DNA of 37,424 nucleotides, from NCBI GenBank assembly GCA_023451375.1, contig JAEXZS010000080.1, positions 1 through 37,424 on the forward strand, given 5' to 3'. The stretch comes from Pseudomonadota bacterium. GTDB taxonomy: Bacteria; Pseudomonadota; Alphaproteobacteria; Caulobacterales; Caulobacteraceae. The number at the start of each line of letters is the position of its first letter. Positions within the stretch are counted from its first letter, which is position 1. The translations under genes and the position numbers were made by a program. The notes under the pieces were generated by a model, which saw only the letters and a program-made list of their open reading frames with translations, was not told where the DNA came from and did not search any database. Below, piece after piece: positions 16,352-23,199 of the stretch.

Positions 16352-18199
16352 TCATGCCGTCGGCTCCCTGCCGGATGTTGAGGAAACGTCGCCGCGGGGG
16401 CCGCCGTTCTCGCCGGCCATCATGCGCGCCACGGCGGAGTCGCGTCTGCCCAGCAAGTCTTTGAGCGAACCCGCCTCCACGAGACGCCCCTGGTCGACGG
16501 CGAGCACCCAATCGGCGAAGTGGATCATGGACGGCCTGTGTGCAACCGTGATGACCGTCATTCGGCCCCTCAGATCCTCGATGGCCTTGGCGATCAAGGC
16601 CTGATTCTCCCAATCGAGGGCGCTGGTCGCCTCGTCCAGGATCAGGAGCTGCGGCTCCATCAGGAGCGCCCGGGCCAAGGCGATGCGCTGACGCTCTCCG
16701 CCCGACAGGCGCGCACCTCGGGGACCGACAACGGTGTCCAGCCGATAGTCAAGGCGACGGACGAAGCCGCCCGCCTGCGCCATATCGAGAGCCGCCCACA
16801 TCGCCGCTTCATCAGCCGTCGGGACCGCGATGCGCAGATTCTCCCGGATGGTGTCGTGCATAAGGAAGACGTCCTGCGGGACATAGGCGACAGATCGCCG
16901 CCATGCGCGGAGGTGCTCGCCTCTCAAGACCGCGCCATCGACCGTGATCTCCCCTTGCTGGGGCTCAAGCAGGCCCAGAATAAGGTCGCCGATGGTGCTC
17001 TTGCCCCCGCCCGAGGGGCCGATGAGCGCAGTGATGCGCCGAGCAGGTAAGGCGAGGAACAGGTTCTCGATGATCGGGGGAGCTTCCGCGGCGTAGCTGA
17101 AGGTCACACCCCGGAACGCGAGAAGCTCGCGCAGCTGCGGCGCGGAGGCCCGACCGGACTTGGGCTCTGCCTCGTCCTCGCAGGCGATCGTCAGCCGGCG
17201 CACCTCGTCGAAGCCTTGTAGGTTGACCTGCAATTCCTGAAGGTGGGACTGGATGGCCGTGAATCGCGGCGCGATGCGCATGAACAGGAAGATCATCACG
17301 ATCAATTGCGCGAGCGGCACCTGCAGGCGGGTGAGGGCGACGTAGACAAACAGGCTCAAGCCGAGCGCGCTCAGGATTTGAAACATCGCGCCCGCCAGCG
17401 AGGCGACGGTCATATAGCGATGGAAGTCGGCGCGGGCGCTTTCGAGATCATGCTCGAGGCGTCGCACGTATCGAGGTTCGGCGTTGAGGCTTTTGACCAC
17501 CTTGAGTCCGCCGAGAAAGGCGTCGACTGTCCGGAACTGCCGCTGCTTGTGCGCGGTGACGACCACGCCGTAGGCGGCTGATCGTCGGCGCAGCGGCGTC
17601 AGCAAGGCGAGGAACACCAGTCCCACGACAGAGGCGACCAGCGTCATGGCGGGAGAGATGAGCAGCGACACACCCGTGTAGATGGCGAGGATCACCAAAG
17701 TCTGGACCAACGCCAGGAGATGGTTGAGTGCCGCATGAACGCGCTCCATCTCGACGGTGAGCGCCTGGTGAAGGTCCGCGTGGCGCCGCGCGCTCAGAAA
17801 GCGCCACCGCGCTTCGCCGATCGCCTTGAACAGACTGAGGCGCAGCCTATCGACGAAGGCGACTAGCAGATCCGCCATGTAGATGGTTTTGGCGCGGGTC
17901 AGCATCGCCTGGAGCGCGATCACCAGCGTCAGGACGACGAGTGCGATCGGAAGTCCGATCTGCACCGTCTGGCCGGCGGCGCCGTCGATCCAATGCGGCA
18001 GGGGCAGATTGATCGATCTCGACCCGGGCCCCAGGAGAGTCAGCAACGGAACCAGAAGGAGGATCGACAGGCCTTCGGTTAGGCTGCCGAGCACAAGGAA
18101 GAGGGCCGCCGGACCGACTCGCCGCCTAGACTGCGCGACGACGAAGCGGGCGAAGCCCGCAACGCCGTGAAGACCGGGCCGCGGCCCCGTCCCGCTCAT
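16352..18199 (-). CDS. ABC exporter (lasso peptide D protein)
   Basis: A 615-residue half-transporter with a fused ATPase. About six transmembrane helices lie in residues 15-310. The nucleotide-binding domain has Walker A GPSGGGKST (about 394-402), the signature LSGGERQRIALARAL, Walker B LLILDEATSALD and the H-loop TVAHR. This is the type IV ABC exporter fold used by lasso peptide exporters such as McjD, which act as dimers at the inner membrane and can give self-immunity. The ATG (18197-18199) overlaps the stop of the kinase gene (ATGA), tying it to the lasso operon. The C-terminus ends in a disordered tail. An unrelated EPS or lipid exporter is possible, but operon position favours lasso export. 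Confidence 0.88.
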   Translation of the reverse strand: MSGTGPRPGLHGVAGFARFVVAQSRRRVGPAALFLVLGSLTEGLSILLLVPLLTLLGPGSRSINLPLPHWIDGAAGQTVQIGLPIALVVLTLVIALQAMLTRAKTIYMADLLVAFVDRLRLSLFKAIGEARWRFLSARRHADLHQALTVEMERVHAALNHLLALVQTLVILAIYTGVSLLISPAMTLVASVVGLVFLALLTPLRRRSAAYGVVVTAHKQRQFRTVDAFLGGLKVVKSLNAEPRYVRRLEHDLESARADFHRYMTVASLAGAMFQILSALGLSLFVYVALTRLQVPLAQLIVMIFLFMRIAPRFTAIQSHLQELQVNLQGFDEVRRLTIACEDEAEPKSGRASAPQLRELLAFRGVTFSYAAEAPPIIENLFLALPARRITALIGPSGGGKSTIGDLILGLLEPQQGEITVDGAVLRGEHLRAWRRSVAYVPQDVFLMHDTIRENLRIAVPTADEAAMWAALDMAQAGGFVRRLDYRLDTVVGPRGARLSGGERQRIALARALLMEPQLLILDEATSALDWENQALIAKAIEDLRGRMTVITVAHRPSMIHFADWVLAVDQGRLVEAGSLKDLLGRRDSAVARMMAGENGGPRGDVSSTSGREPTA

Positions 18200-19137
18200 C
18201 GGGCCGGCTCGCGGGCGAGATCGGCCAGCCGGCTCTCGAGCCAGACCGGCAGGGCTCGAAGGCGGTCGAGTCCGTTCGGAACCGTCAGTCGCTGGACCGG
18301 GATCTGTCGCGCCAGGTCGGCGCATTGGTGCAGGTGGGCCGCAGCCGTGCGCCCGTGGACGAGGGCCCGGCCGAAGCGTGTCGCATAGGAGAAACGCATG
18401 AGCGCCATGAGGCCGTCGGCGCCCGCCAGGGGCGCGAGGGCGAAGTCGTTCCCGCGTTCGAGTACAAATGCTGCGGCTGGCGACCGCGGCTGCGGATCGA
18501 ACGGCGCGTCGATCAGAAGCCGCGTTTTCTCGAAAGCCGGATGAGGACGGGCCATAGGCTGCGCGGCCACTCCAATCGAGATTTCCGCCTCAAGCGTCAG
18601 CTTCACCTGGGGATAAGCGGGATGAAGCCGCGATATCCTCCCGGTCTCGACGGCTACGATGTCGTCGGTAAGCAGCGTTTTTCCCGCCTGGATCAGGGTC
18701 GCCGCGGTCGTTGATTTCCCCGCGCCCTTGTCGCCCAGGAAAATTGCGACACCATTGTTTAGTGCGATTGCGCTTCCGTGGAGTGTTAGCAGTCCGCGGT
18801 ACTGGAGGAGCACGCCCATCACCGGCCCCAGCAGCGGCAAGCTGGTCAGCGCTGCGTCGACTCCCTCTCGCGGCGCATAGTCGATGGCGCGCCCGCCCCG
18901 CACCCGGAAGTCTCCGACGTCGCGCCAGCTGAGAATCGCTTCTCGATCCCCAAATCGGAAGGCGGAGGCCTCGCCCGGCCCGAGCACGCTCTCGAGGTCT
19001 CCCCTGCGAATATATACGTCTGCCGGCAGAACCGAAGATGAGGTGGGCAGCTCCGGCAGAAGCAGGTCGCTGTCAATATGGACGCCGAACGCCTGATATC
19101 GGTGCGAGCAATCGTCGGATGGATCAATGCGGGACAT
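18196..19137 (-). CDS. HprK-like lasso peptide kinase (C-terminal Ser kinase)
   Basis: A 313-residue protein with the P-loop GDKGAGKST (about residues 135-143) after LLTLHGSAIAL, and LLTDDIVAVE (about 155-164). This is the HPr kinase/phosphorylase catalytic core found in lasso clusters rather than in PTS regulation. In the paeninodin system the homologous kinase phosphorylates the C-terminal Ser of the precursor; here the precursor also ends in Ser. It follows the cyclase gene with a 14-bp overlap (ATG 19137; an alternative ATG at 19152) and overlaps the exporter start by 4 bp. No PTS genes are nearby. The substrate assignment is inference from this match. Confidence 0.85.
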   Translation of the reverse strand: MSRIDPSDDCSHRYQAFGVHIDSDLLLPELPTSSSVLPADVYIRRGDLESVLGPGEASAFRFGDREAILSWRDVGDFRVRGGRAIDYAPREGVDAALTSLPLLGPVMGVLLQYRGLLTLHGSAIALNNGVAIFLGDKGAGKSTTAATLIQAGKTLLTDDIVAVETGRISRLHPAYPQVKLTLEAEISIGVAAQPMARPHPAFEKTRLLIDAPFDPQPRSPAAAFVLERGNDFALAPLAGADGLMALMRFSYATRFGRALVHGRTAAAHLHQCADLARQIPVQRLTVPNGLDRLRALPVWLESRLADLAREPAR

Positions 19138-21013
19138 GGGGTTTCCCGTCACGCAAGGCCTGCGCCGGATCGATTGACAGCCAGATGCCTAGCAGTCCGA
19201 TGCGCCAGAGCGCCTGCAAATTCTTGCCGTCCGGTGGCGTCCCGCTGTCGAGGCCACGACGCAATTCCAGGACGCGTCTCATGTCGAGGTACCGCGAAAG
19301 GCGGGGACGGAGAACCTCGAGGCGCTCCACCGTCAGGTGGGGGCTGCGCCGTAGCCCCCTGAGCAGCTGAGCGGAAAAATCGTGCTTGTCACGGCGCCAC
19401 AGGACCTTCCGGGGGAGATCGCGCCTCAGCGCGTCCCGCAGGATCATGCGCGTCCAACCGCCCCGCAGCTTTGTCTCCGTCGGCAGCGCCAGCGAATAGT
19501 CGATCAAGCGCCGGTCCCAGAATGGGAAGCGGACCTCCACGCCCGCGTCTCGGCCCTCCCGGTCCAAAACCTCAAGCGCGAAGACCTGCTGGGAATCCAC
19601 CAGCAGGGCATGCTCCGCCGCTCGCCCGCTCTCTGGACGCCGCCGGCGGCGGCTCTCCAGAGCCGCCTCGATGCCCGATCGCCGGCGGAAATCCTCCGCC
19701 AGCAGGCCCATGCGATCCTGGGGAGCCGCGACGGGAGGGACGGGCGAAAGCCGCGCTGCAAGCCGGTTGAGAAGGCGCGCGCCGCGACGACCGCGGCTGT
19801 AAGCGTCGTACAAGGCCCATAGCATCCGCCAAGGATTTTCGCCGTATAGGTCCGCCACGCCGCGGAGCTCGATGAGAAGACGAATCCATCGACGCCTTTC
19901 GGCTAGATCGATCAATCGTCCCAAGCCCTTCGACACCACTTCGTCGCCGCCGTGGCCGTCCAGCAGCACCGCACCAGGGCGCGCGGCCTCGTAGAGCGGC
20001 CGCATCATCAGCAAGTTGGGCGCGGCGAAGGGGCCGGCGTGGCGGCGCAGCGCCGCCTCCGCGCCAGCGAACGGATCATAGTCGCCGACGTCGTGGAAAA
20101 CGGTCTCGCTGGGCCGGCAGATGGCGATCGCCGCTTCGATGAAGGGACGCTCGCTGAGCTCCGGCGCGCCATCGTCGACAAGGGACAGGGTTCGCAGCGG
20201 ATTGGCGGCCTGGGGCGCCGCAAGACAGGCGATGCTCGAGGAATCGAGCCCCCCGCTGAGGAAGCAGTCAACAACTGGCTCCGCGACGATCCGCCGCCGC
20301 ACGGCATCCTGCAGAAAGCCCCGGAACCGGGCCGCCTGCTGACCGGTTCCGTCGGTCGTCGGAGGCGGCATATCTAACGCCGCGAATCTGCGGACTACGA
20401 GGCCCTGCCTCGAGACAACCACCGCCGCCCCGGGCGGGACCCGGAAAACCGACGATCGCTGACCGCGGTCCGCCGGCGGCGGGACGCCGAGGAGGAACTC
20501 CGCCATCCTCAAATCTTCGACGCCCTCGTCGGCCAAAACCGGCAGCAGACCGCGTTCTTCCGACGCGAAGGCGAAGCCGGTCGGTTCGGATGCGTAGAAC
20601 AGCGGCCGCGCGCCGAGCGCGTCTCGGGCGCAGACCAGCCGATCCGCGGTCGCGTCCCAGATCACCGCGGCGAAATCACCCCGCAGTTTTGCGAAGCCGT
20701 CAACTCCGTCTTGGAGGTATAGGCGAGCGAGCTCGCCGCAGGCGTCGGCGAGGGGATGGCCTTCGGGTCCTTCGACCCTCCCATCGAGACCGATCACCAA
20801 ACCTCTCATGCGACACAGCGGAGGACCGGGCCTGAGCGCAAGATGGCCTACGCCAATGCATGGCCCGTTCGGCAAGTCTTGGAGACTGCGGTGCGCCTCG
20901 CCCCGTGGACCCATGGCGTCCAGCAGAATTGCAGCTCCTTGGCCGCTGCGATCCCCTCCTCCGGCAGAACCGGAACCGCCGCCTCCCGGCCACCAGCCGG
21001 CGAGCGCCGTCAC
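19124..21013 (-). CDS. lasso cyclase (asparagine synthetase-like C protein)
   Basis: A 629-residue homologue of class B asparagine synthetase. The N-terminal glutaminase-like domain lacks the catalytic Cys at position 2 (MTALAGWW), so it should not hydrolyse glutamine. The C-terminal synthetase domain has the ATP-pyrophosphatase loop SGGLDSSS (about residues 253-260) and LLDGHGGDEVVSKG. Lasso cyclases adenylate the side-chain carboxylate of the ring Asp or Glu and join it to the core N-terminus; here that would be Asp9 to Gly1. The start ATG (21011-21013) overlaps the protease stop (ATGA). Length is normal. A primary-metabolism AsnB is unlikely given the missing Cys and the neighbours. Confidence 0.92.
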   Translation of the reverse strand: MTALAGWWPGGGGSGSAGGGDRSGQGAAILLDAMGPRGEAHRSLQDLPNGPCIGVGHLALRPGPPLCRMRGLVIGLDGRVEGPEGHPLADACGELARLYLQDGVDGFAKLRGDFAAVIWDATADRLVCARDALGARPLFYASEPTGFAFASEERGLLPVLADEGVEDLRMAEFLLGVPPPADRGQRSSVFRVPPGAAVVVSRQGLVVRRFAALDMPPPTTDGTGQQAARFRGFLQDAVRRRIVAEPVVDCFLSGGLDSSSIACLAAPQAANPLRTLSLVDDGAPELSERPFIEAAIAICRPSETVFHDVGDYDPFAGAEAALRRHAGPFAAPNLLMMRPLYEAARPGAVLLDGHGGDEVVSKGLGRLIDLAERRRWIRLLIELRGVADLYGENPWRMLWALYDAYSRGRRGARLLNRLAARLSPVPPVAAPQDRMGLLAEDFRRRSGIEAALESRRRRRPESGRAAEHALLVDSQQVFALEVLDREGRDAGVEVRFPFWDRRLIDYSLALPTETKLRGGWTRMILRDALRRDLPRKVLWRRDKHDFSAQLLRGLRRSPHLTVERLEVLRPRLSRYLDMRRVLELRRGLDSGTPPDGKNLQALWRIGLLGIWLSIDPAQALRDGKPHVPH

Positions 21014-21435
21014 CCGCGGGACCCGAGGTCAATGAGGTGGGAGAAGCCATCGAGGCTTTCTCCGTCGTCGCCGATCACCAGGCTGTCGCCGCTAACAACC
21101 CAGGCATGCGCCTGGACACCACCCGCCTCGCCACGACGCACGCCTATTCGAATGAGCGACGCATAACCCTGAAGCGACAGCAGGGCGTGGGCGGCGAGCG
21201 CCTGCGGTAGGCAGGTCGCAGCGGGAACCCGCCGGGCCGCGCCTGCGATCGCCCAGCGCACACGTTTGCTCGCCCACGAGGGAGCTGGCTCCCCTCGCGA
21301 AGTTGGCAAAAAACGGGTGACCTTCCGGTAAGGCGCCAGCCACAGAGCGATCCGGTAGAAGGTCAGGGCTGCCCAAGCGATGCTCCAGAAGCGGTAGTCC
21401 GCGAGGGAGCGGCGGGGCCCAGGTGGTCTAGGCAT
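21010..21435 (-). CDS. lasso leader peptidase (B2, transglutaminase-like)
   Basis: A 141-residue cysteine protease of the lasso B2 family. The Cys-His-Asp triad is visible as PAATCLPQALAAHALL (Cys75), VQAHAWV (His110) and VIGDD (Asp123 or 124). The Cys block followed by a helix and the H-A-W strand are diagnostic. It removes the leader peptide from precursor A, acting with the RRE protein encoded just upstream. ATG 21435 is chosen because it overlaps the B1 stop by 8 bp (ATGCCTAG) and begins the family; the open frame extends upstream to 21540. The N-terminal 40 residues contain a hydrophobic stretch (FWSIAWAALTFYRIALWLA). Confidence 0.92.
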   Translation of the reverse strand: MPRPPGPRRSLADYRFWSIAWAALTFYRIALWLAPYRKVTRFLPTSRGEPAPSWASKRVRWAIAGAARRVPAATCLPQALAAHALLSLQGYASLIRIGVRRGEAGGVQAHAWVVSGDSLVIGDDGESLDGFSHLIDLGSRG

Positions 21436-21703
21436 CCCGCTTGACGAGCCCAGCGCGCGTGAAGTCCTCAACCAGGCGGGCAATGTCGGCTCGACATGCG
21501 TCGGGTTCGACTGCGAAGCCGTTGCTGACGGCTTCCGCAAGTTCGTCGAGCGTCTTCGGCGTCTGGATCTGCGACCAGACGAACGATCCGACAGCGTTCA
21601 GCCCGAAATACTGGCTTGTGCGGAGGTCGAGTAGCGCCGCGCCGCCCCGAACTTCCGTGGCCACCACCTCAGGGTCCGCCATAACCGATCCGATCACTCC
21701 CAT
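21428..21703 (-). CDS. lasso RRE protein (B1, PqqD-like)
   Basis: A 91-residue PqqD-like peptide chaperone. The winged-helix RRE pattern is seen in VVATEVRGGAALLDLRTSQYFGLNAVGSFVW followed by LDELAEAVSNGFAVEPDACRADIARLVEDF. Such proteins bind the precursor leader (YxxP...LG motif) and present it to the protease. ATG 21703 follows TGGAGG at a good distance; the frame upstream to 21772 runs through the intergenic hairpin and is not coding. Split B1 and B2 genes are usual for lasso clusters with a tailoring kinase. Confidence 0.92.
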   Translation of the reverse strand: MGVIGSVMADPEVVATEVRGGAALLDLRTSQYFGLNAVGSFVWSQIQTPKTLDELAEAVSNGFAVEPDACRADIARLVEDFTRAGLVKRDA

Positions 21704-21729
21704 GGATTGCCTCCAGGCACAACAAAGCA

Positions 21730-21755
21730 CGGCGGGATCTCGAGAGATCCCGCCG
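21730..21755. promoter_or_regulatory. strong hairpin between lasso precursor and B1
   Basis: CGGCGGGATCTC (21730-21741) and its exact complement (21744-21755) form a 12-bp perfect stem with a 2-base gap in the 91 bp between the precursor stop and B1. No long T-tract follows on the minus strand (only TGCTTTGTTG). It could be a leaky terminator or an RNA-stabilising structure that keeps precursor mRNA in excess over the enzymes, as intergenic hairpins do in other RiPP operons. Confidence 0.75.
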
Positions 21756-21794
21756 GGCCAGTTCTTCTTCAATCAGACGCTGACGCGCCCTGGA

Positions 21795-21941
21795 TCAAGA
21801 GAAGGTCAGATCGCCGAACGGGGTGCCGGCCGGGAACGTCGCGTCCAGGGTCGAGCCGGACGAGGCGCCTTGCGTCAGGGTTTCAAACGAGCCCAGCGAG
21901 GTCATCGCGGGGGCTTCGTAGACGGTCTTCTCGGTCGTCAT
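21795..21941 (-). CDS. lasso peptide precursor (A)
   Basis: A 48-residue precursor read from ATG 21941, preceded by GGAGGGAG. The leader is 24 residues with the RRE-binding pattern YEAP (Tyr8, Pro11) and LG (16-17), and the conserved Thr at the penultimate leader position (Thr23, then Gln24). The core starts GASSGSTLD: Gly1 and Asp9 predict a nine-residue macrolactam. A 15-residue tail starts ATFPAG and ends GDLTFS. Phe12, Phe18 and Phe23 are candidates for bulky plug residues. The C-terminal Ser24 fits phosphorylation by the kinase encoded in the operon. A longer frame to 22049 has no ribosome binding site and would cover the promoter. The product is not one I recognise as described. Confidence 0.93.
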   Translation of the reverse strand: MTTEKTVYEAPAMTSLGSFETLTQGASSGSTLDATFPAGTPFGDLTFS

Positions 21942-21982
21942 GGGAGTCTCCCTCCATAGGTTTTCGGAACAGCGTTTACATC

Positions 21983-22009
21983 TCTTTAACGATACCGGAT
22001 CCAAGTCAA
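21983..22009 (-). promoter_or_regulatory. candidate promoter of the lasso operon
   Basis: On the minus strand TTGACTT (22009-22003) is followed after 12 bases by GTTAAAGA (21990-21983). This is close to the Caulobacter housekeeping consensus TTGACgS-N10-14-GCTANAWC. Transcription would begin about 35 bases before the precursor ATG, leaving room for the GGAGGGAG site. Confidence 0.5.
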
Positions 22010-22045
22010 TGGATGAAGCGAAAAAAGTTTTAAGAGAAGCCTGCG

Positions 22046-22060
22046 ACACCTGTTAGGTGT
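22046..22060. promoter_or_regulatory. operator-like inverted repeat in divergent region
   Basis: ACACCT and AGGTGT form a perfect 6-bp inverted repeat around GTT, lying between the precursor and the nucleotidyltransferase. Its right half adjoins a TTGACA (22060-22065). It is a plausible site for a dimeric regulator acting on one or both directions. No regulator gene is seen in the lasso operon. Confidence 0.4.
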
Positions 22061-22098
22061 TGACATTCAAGCACAGTTTCCCCTGTCAGGCGTAATCC

Positions 22099-23199
22099 AT
22101 GGCATTGTTTCGCGCGCCTCGTCGACCTGAGCCCGTGGTCGCAACAGGCGCAATCGCGGGCTTGGCCACGGCCGTCCTTGCCCTGCGCGCCTGGACGAAC
22201 GGAGAGCCGGTAGGCCAGAACGCCTCCGACTTCGAAGCCGCATCTCTTATTCTCGCCCAAAACCGCCTGCTGGGCCTGGCTGGCGCGGAGCTCGCCACCC
22301 GTTCTGGCGACCGGGCCGTGGTCGAGAAGATCGCCGCCTTCAGGGGTCTTACCGCACGCATGAACGGCGAAAGCCTATTGCTTATGCGCAACCTCGTCCG
22401 GCTCTTGGAGGACCTCCCGTTCCCTGCTGTGGTTTATAAGGGCGTGCTGCTGCAGGAGCAGCTCTACGGCACGCCTTTCGCCCGCCCATCGTCGGACGTC
22501 GACATCCTCACAACGCCGCGCCACTACGCCGAAGCGGCGGCGCGCCTGAAGCAAGCCGGCTACGCCCTTGACCCCCACACCGATACGATCTGGTGGCGCC
22601 GGTTCCTCGCCGAACAGCAATTCCGCGCCCCCGGGGCGAACCAAAGCATCGACCTTCACCATCGCATCCAGCAGCCAGGCTGCCCTCTGCCCCGGGCGCC
22701 GGGGCGTTTTCTGGCCGAAGCCCGGCGGCGGCCGGCGCTTGGGGGCGAGGTTCTGGTGCTGCGCGACGATCACGCCCTGCTCGTGGCGGCTATGAGCCTA
22801 GTGAAAGCCTTGCATCATCGGGAGCCGGCGGGACGCTACGCGACCGATGTGGCCTGGATGGTGCGGCGCATGTCTGTCCGCGACTGGGAGGCGGCTGCGG
22901 CGGAGGCGGACCTGCAGGGTCTGCGACGAACGCTGAGCTTGGCGGTTCGCGGCGCCGAGGCGGTTTTCGGTCCCGCGCAGAAGCCGCTCTCTGAGCCGAT
23001 CCTTGAGGAGGTTGGCGACCAAGACCTGCAGGCGATGCTGCTGGCTCCCGGTTCGACCAAATCCTGGATCCGCAGACGGCGTCTCCTTGCGGCGATTAGC
23101 GACAGCCGCCGCGAGTTTCCGCGCAACTGGCTCCTCATGGCCGCCGGCGAGATCGCGCGGCGGGCCAACCCTTCGCCGGAGCGCCGTCATGTCGGCTGA
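22099..23199 (+). CDS. lasso-associated nucleotidyltransferase (NTP_transf_5 type)
   Basis: A 366-residue protein. The central block AVVYKGVLLQEQLYGTPFAR (around Lys114-Gly115) followed by PSSDVDIL (Asp133, Asp135) is the hallmark of the nucleotidyltransferase-fold family found in lasso and other clusters. The paired Asp are the metal ligands. In pseudomycoidin biosynthesis a homologue adds hexose to the phosphate that the kinase places on the C-terminal Ser. Here the same two enzymes and a Ser-ending precursor occur together, so this protein probably modifies the phosphorylated lasso peptide. It is divergent from the precursor (157 bp apart). Its 3' end overlaps the next glycosyltransferase, so the two are co-transcribed. 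Confidence 0.85.
   Translation: MALFRAPRRPEPVVATGAIAGLATAVLALRAWTNGEPVGQNASDFEAASLILAQNRLLGLAGAELATRSGDRAVVEKIAAFRGLTARMNGESLLLMRNLVRLLEDLPFPAVVYKGVLLQEQLYGTPFARPSSDVDILTTPRHYAEAAARLKQAGYALDPHTDTIWWRRFLAEQQFRAPGANQSIDLHHRIQQPGCPLPRAPGRFLAEARRRPALGGEVLVLRDDHALLVAAMSLVKALHHREPAGRYATDVAWMVRRMSVRDWEAAAAEADLQGLRRTLSLAVRGAEAVFGPAQKPLSEPILEEVGDQDLQAMLLAPGSTKSWIRRRRLLAAISDSRREFPRNWLLMAAGEIARRANPSPERRHVG

Noticed and set aside
15996..16613. 205-codon minus-strand frame between the ABC exporter and the ExoO-like gene
   Set aside because: It overlaps both real genes in shadow frames. The 135-bp intergenic part was checked for a second lasso precursor; no YxxP leader or Gly-start core was found.
21795..22049. 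84-codon version of the lasso precursor
   Set aside because: The extra 36 codons cover the candidate promoter and ribosome binding site; the 48-residue form begins right after GGAGGGAG and has a normal leader length.
22060..22098. TTGACA as a promoter of the nucleotidyltransferase
   Set aside because: No -10 element at a usable distance and the ATG is only 33 bases downstream; kept only as context for the palindrome.
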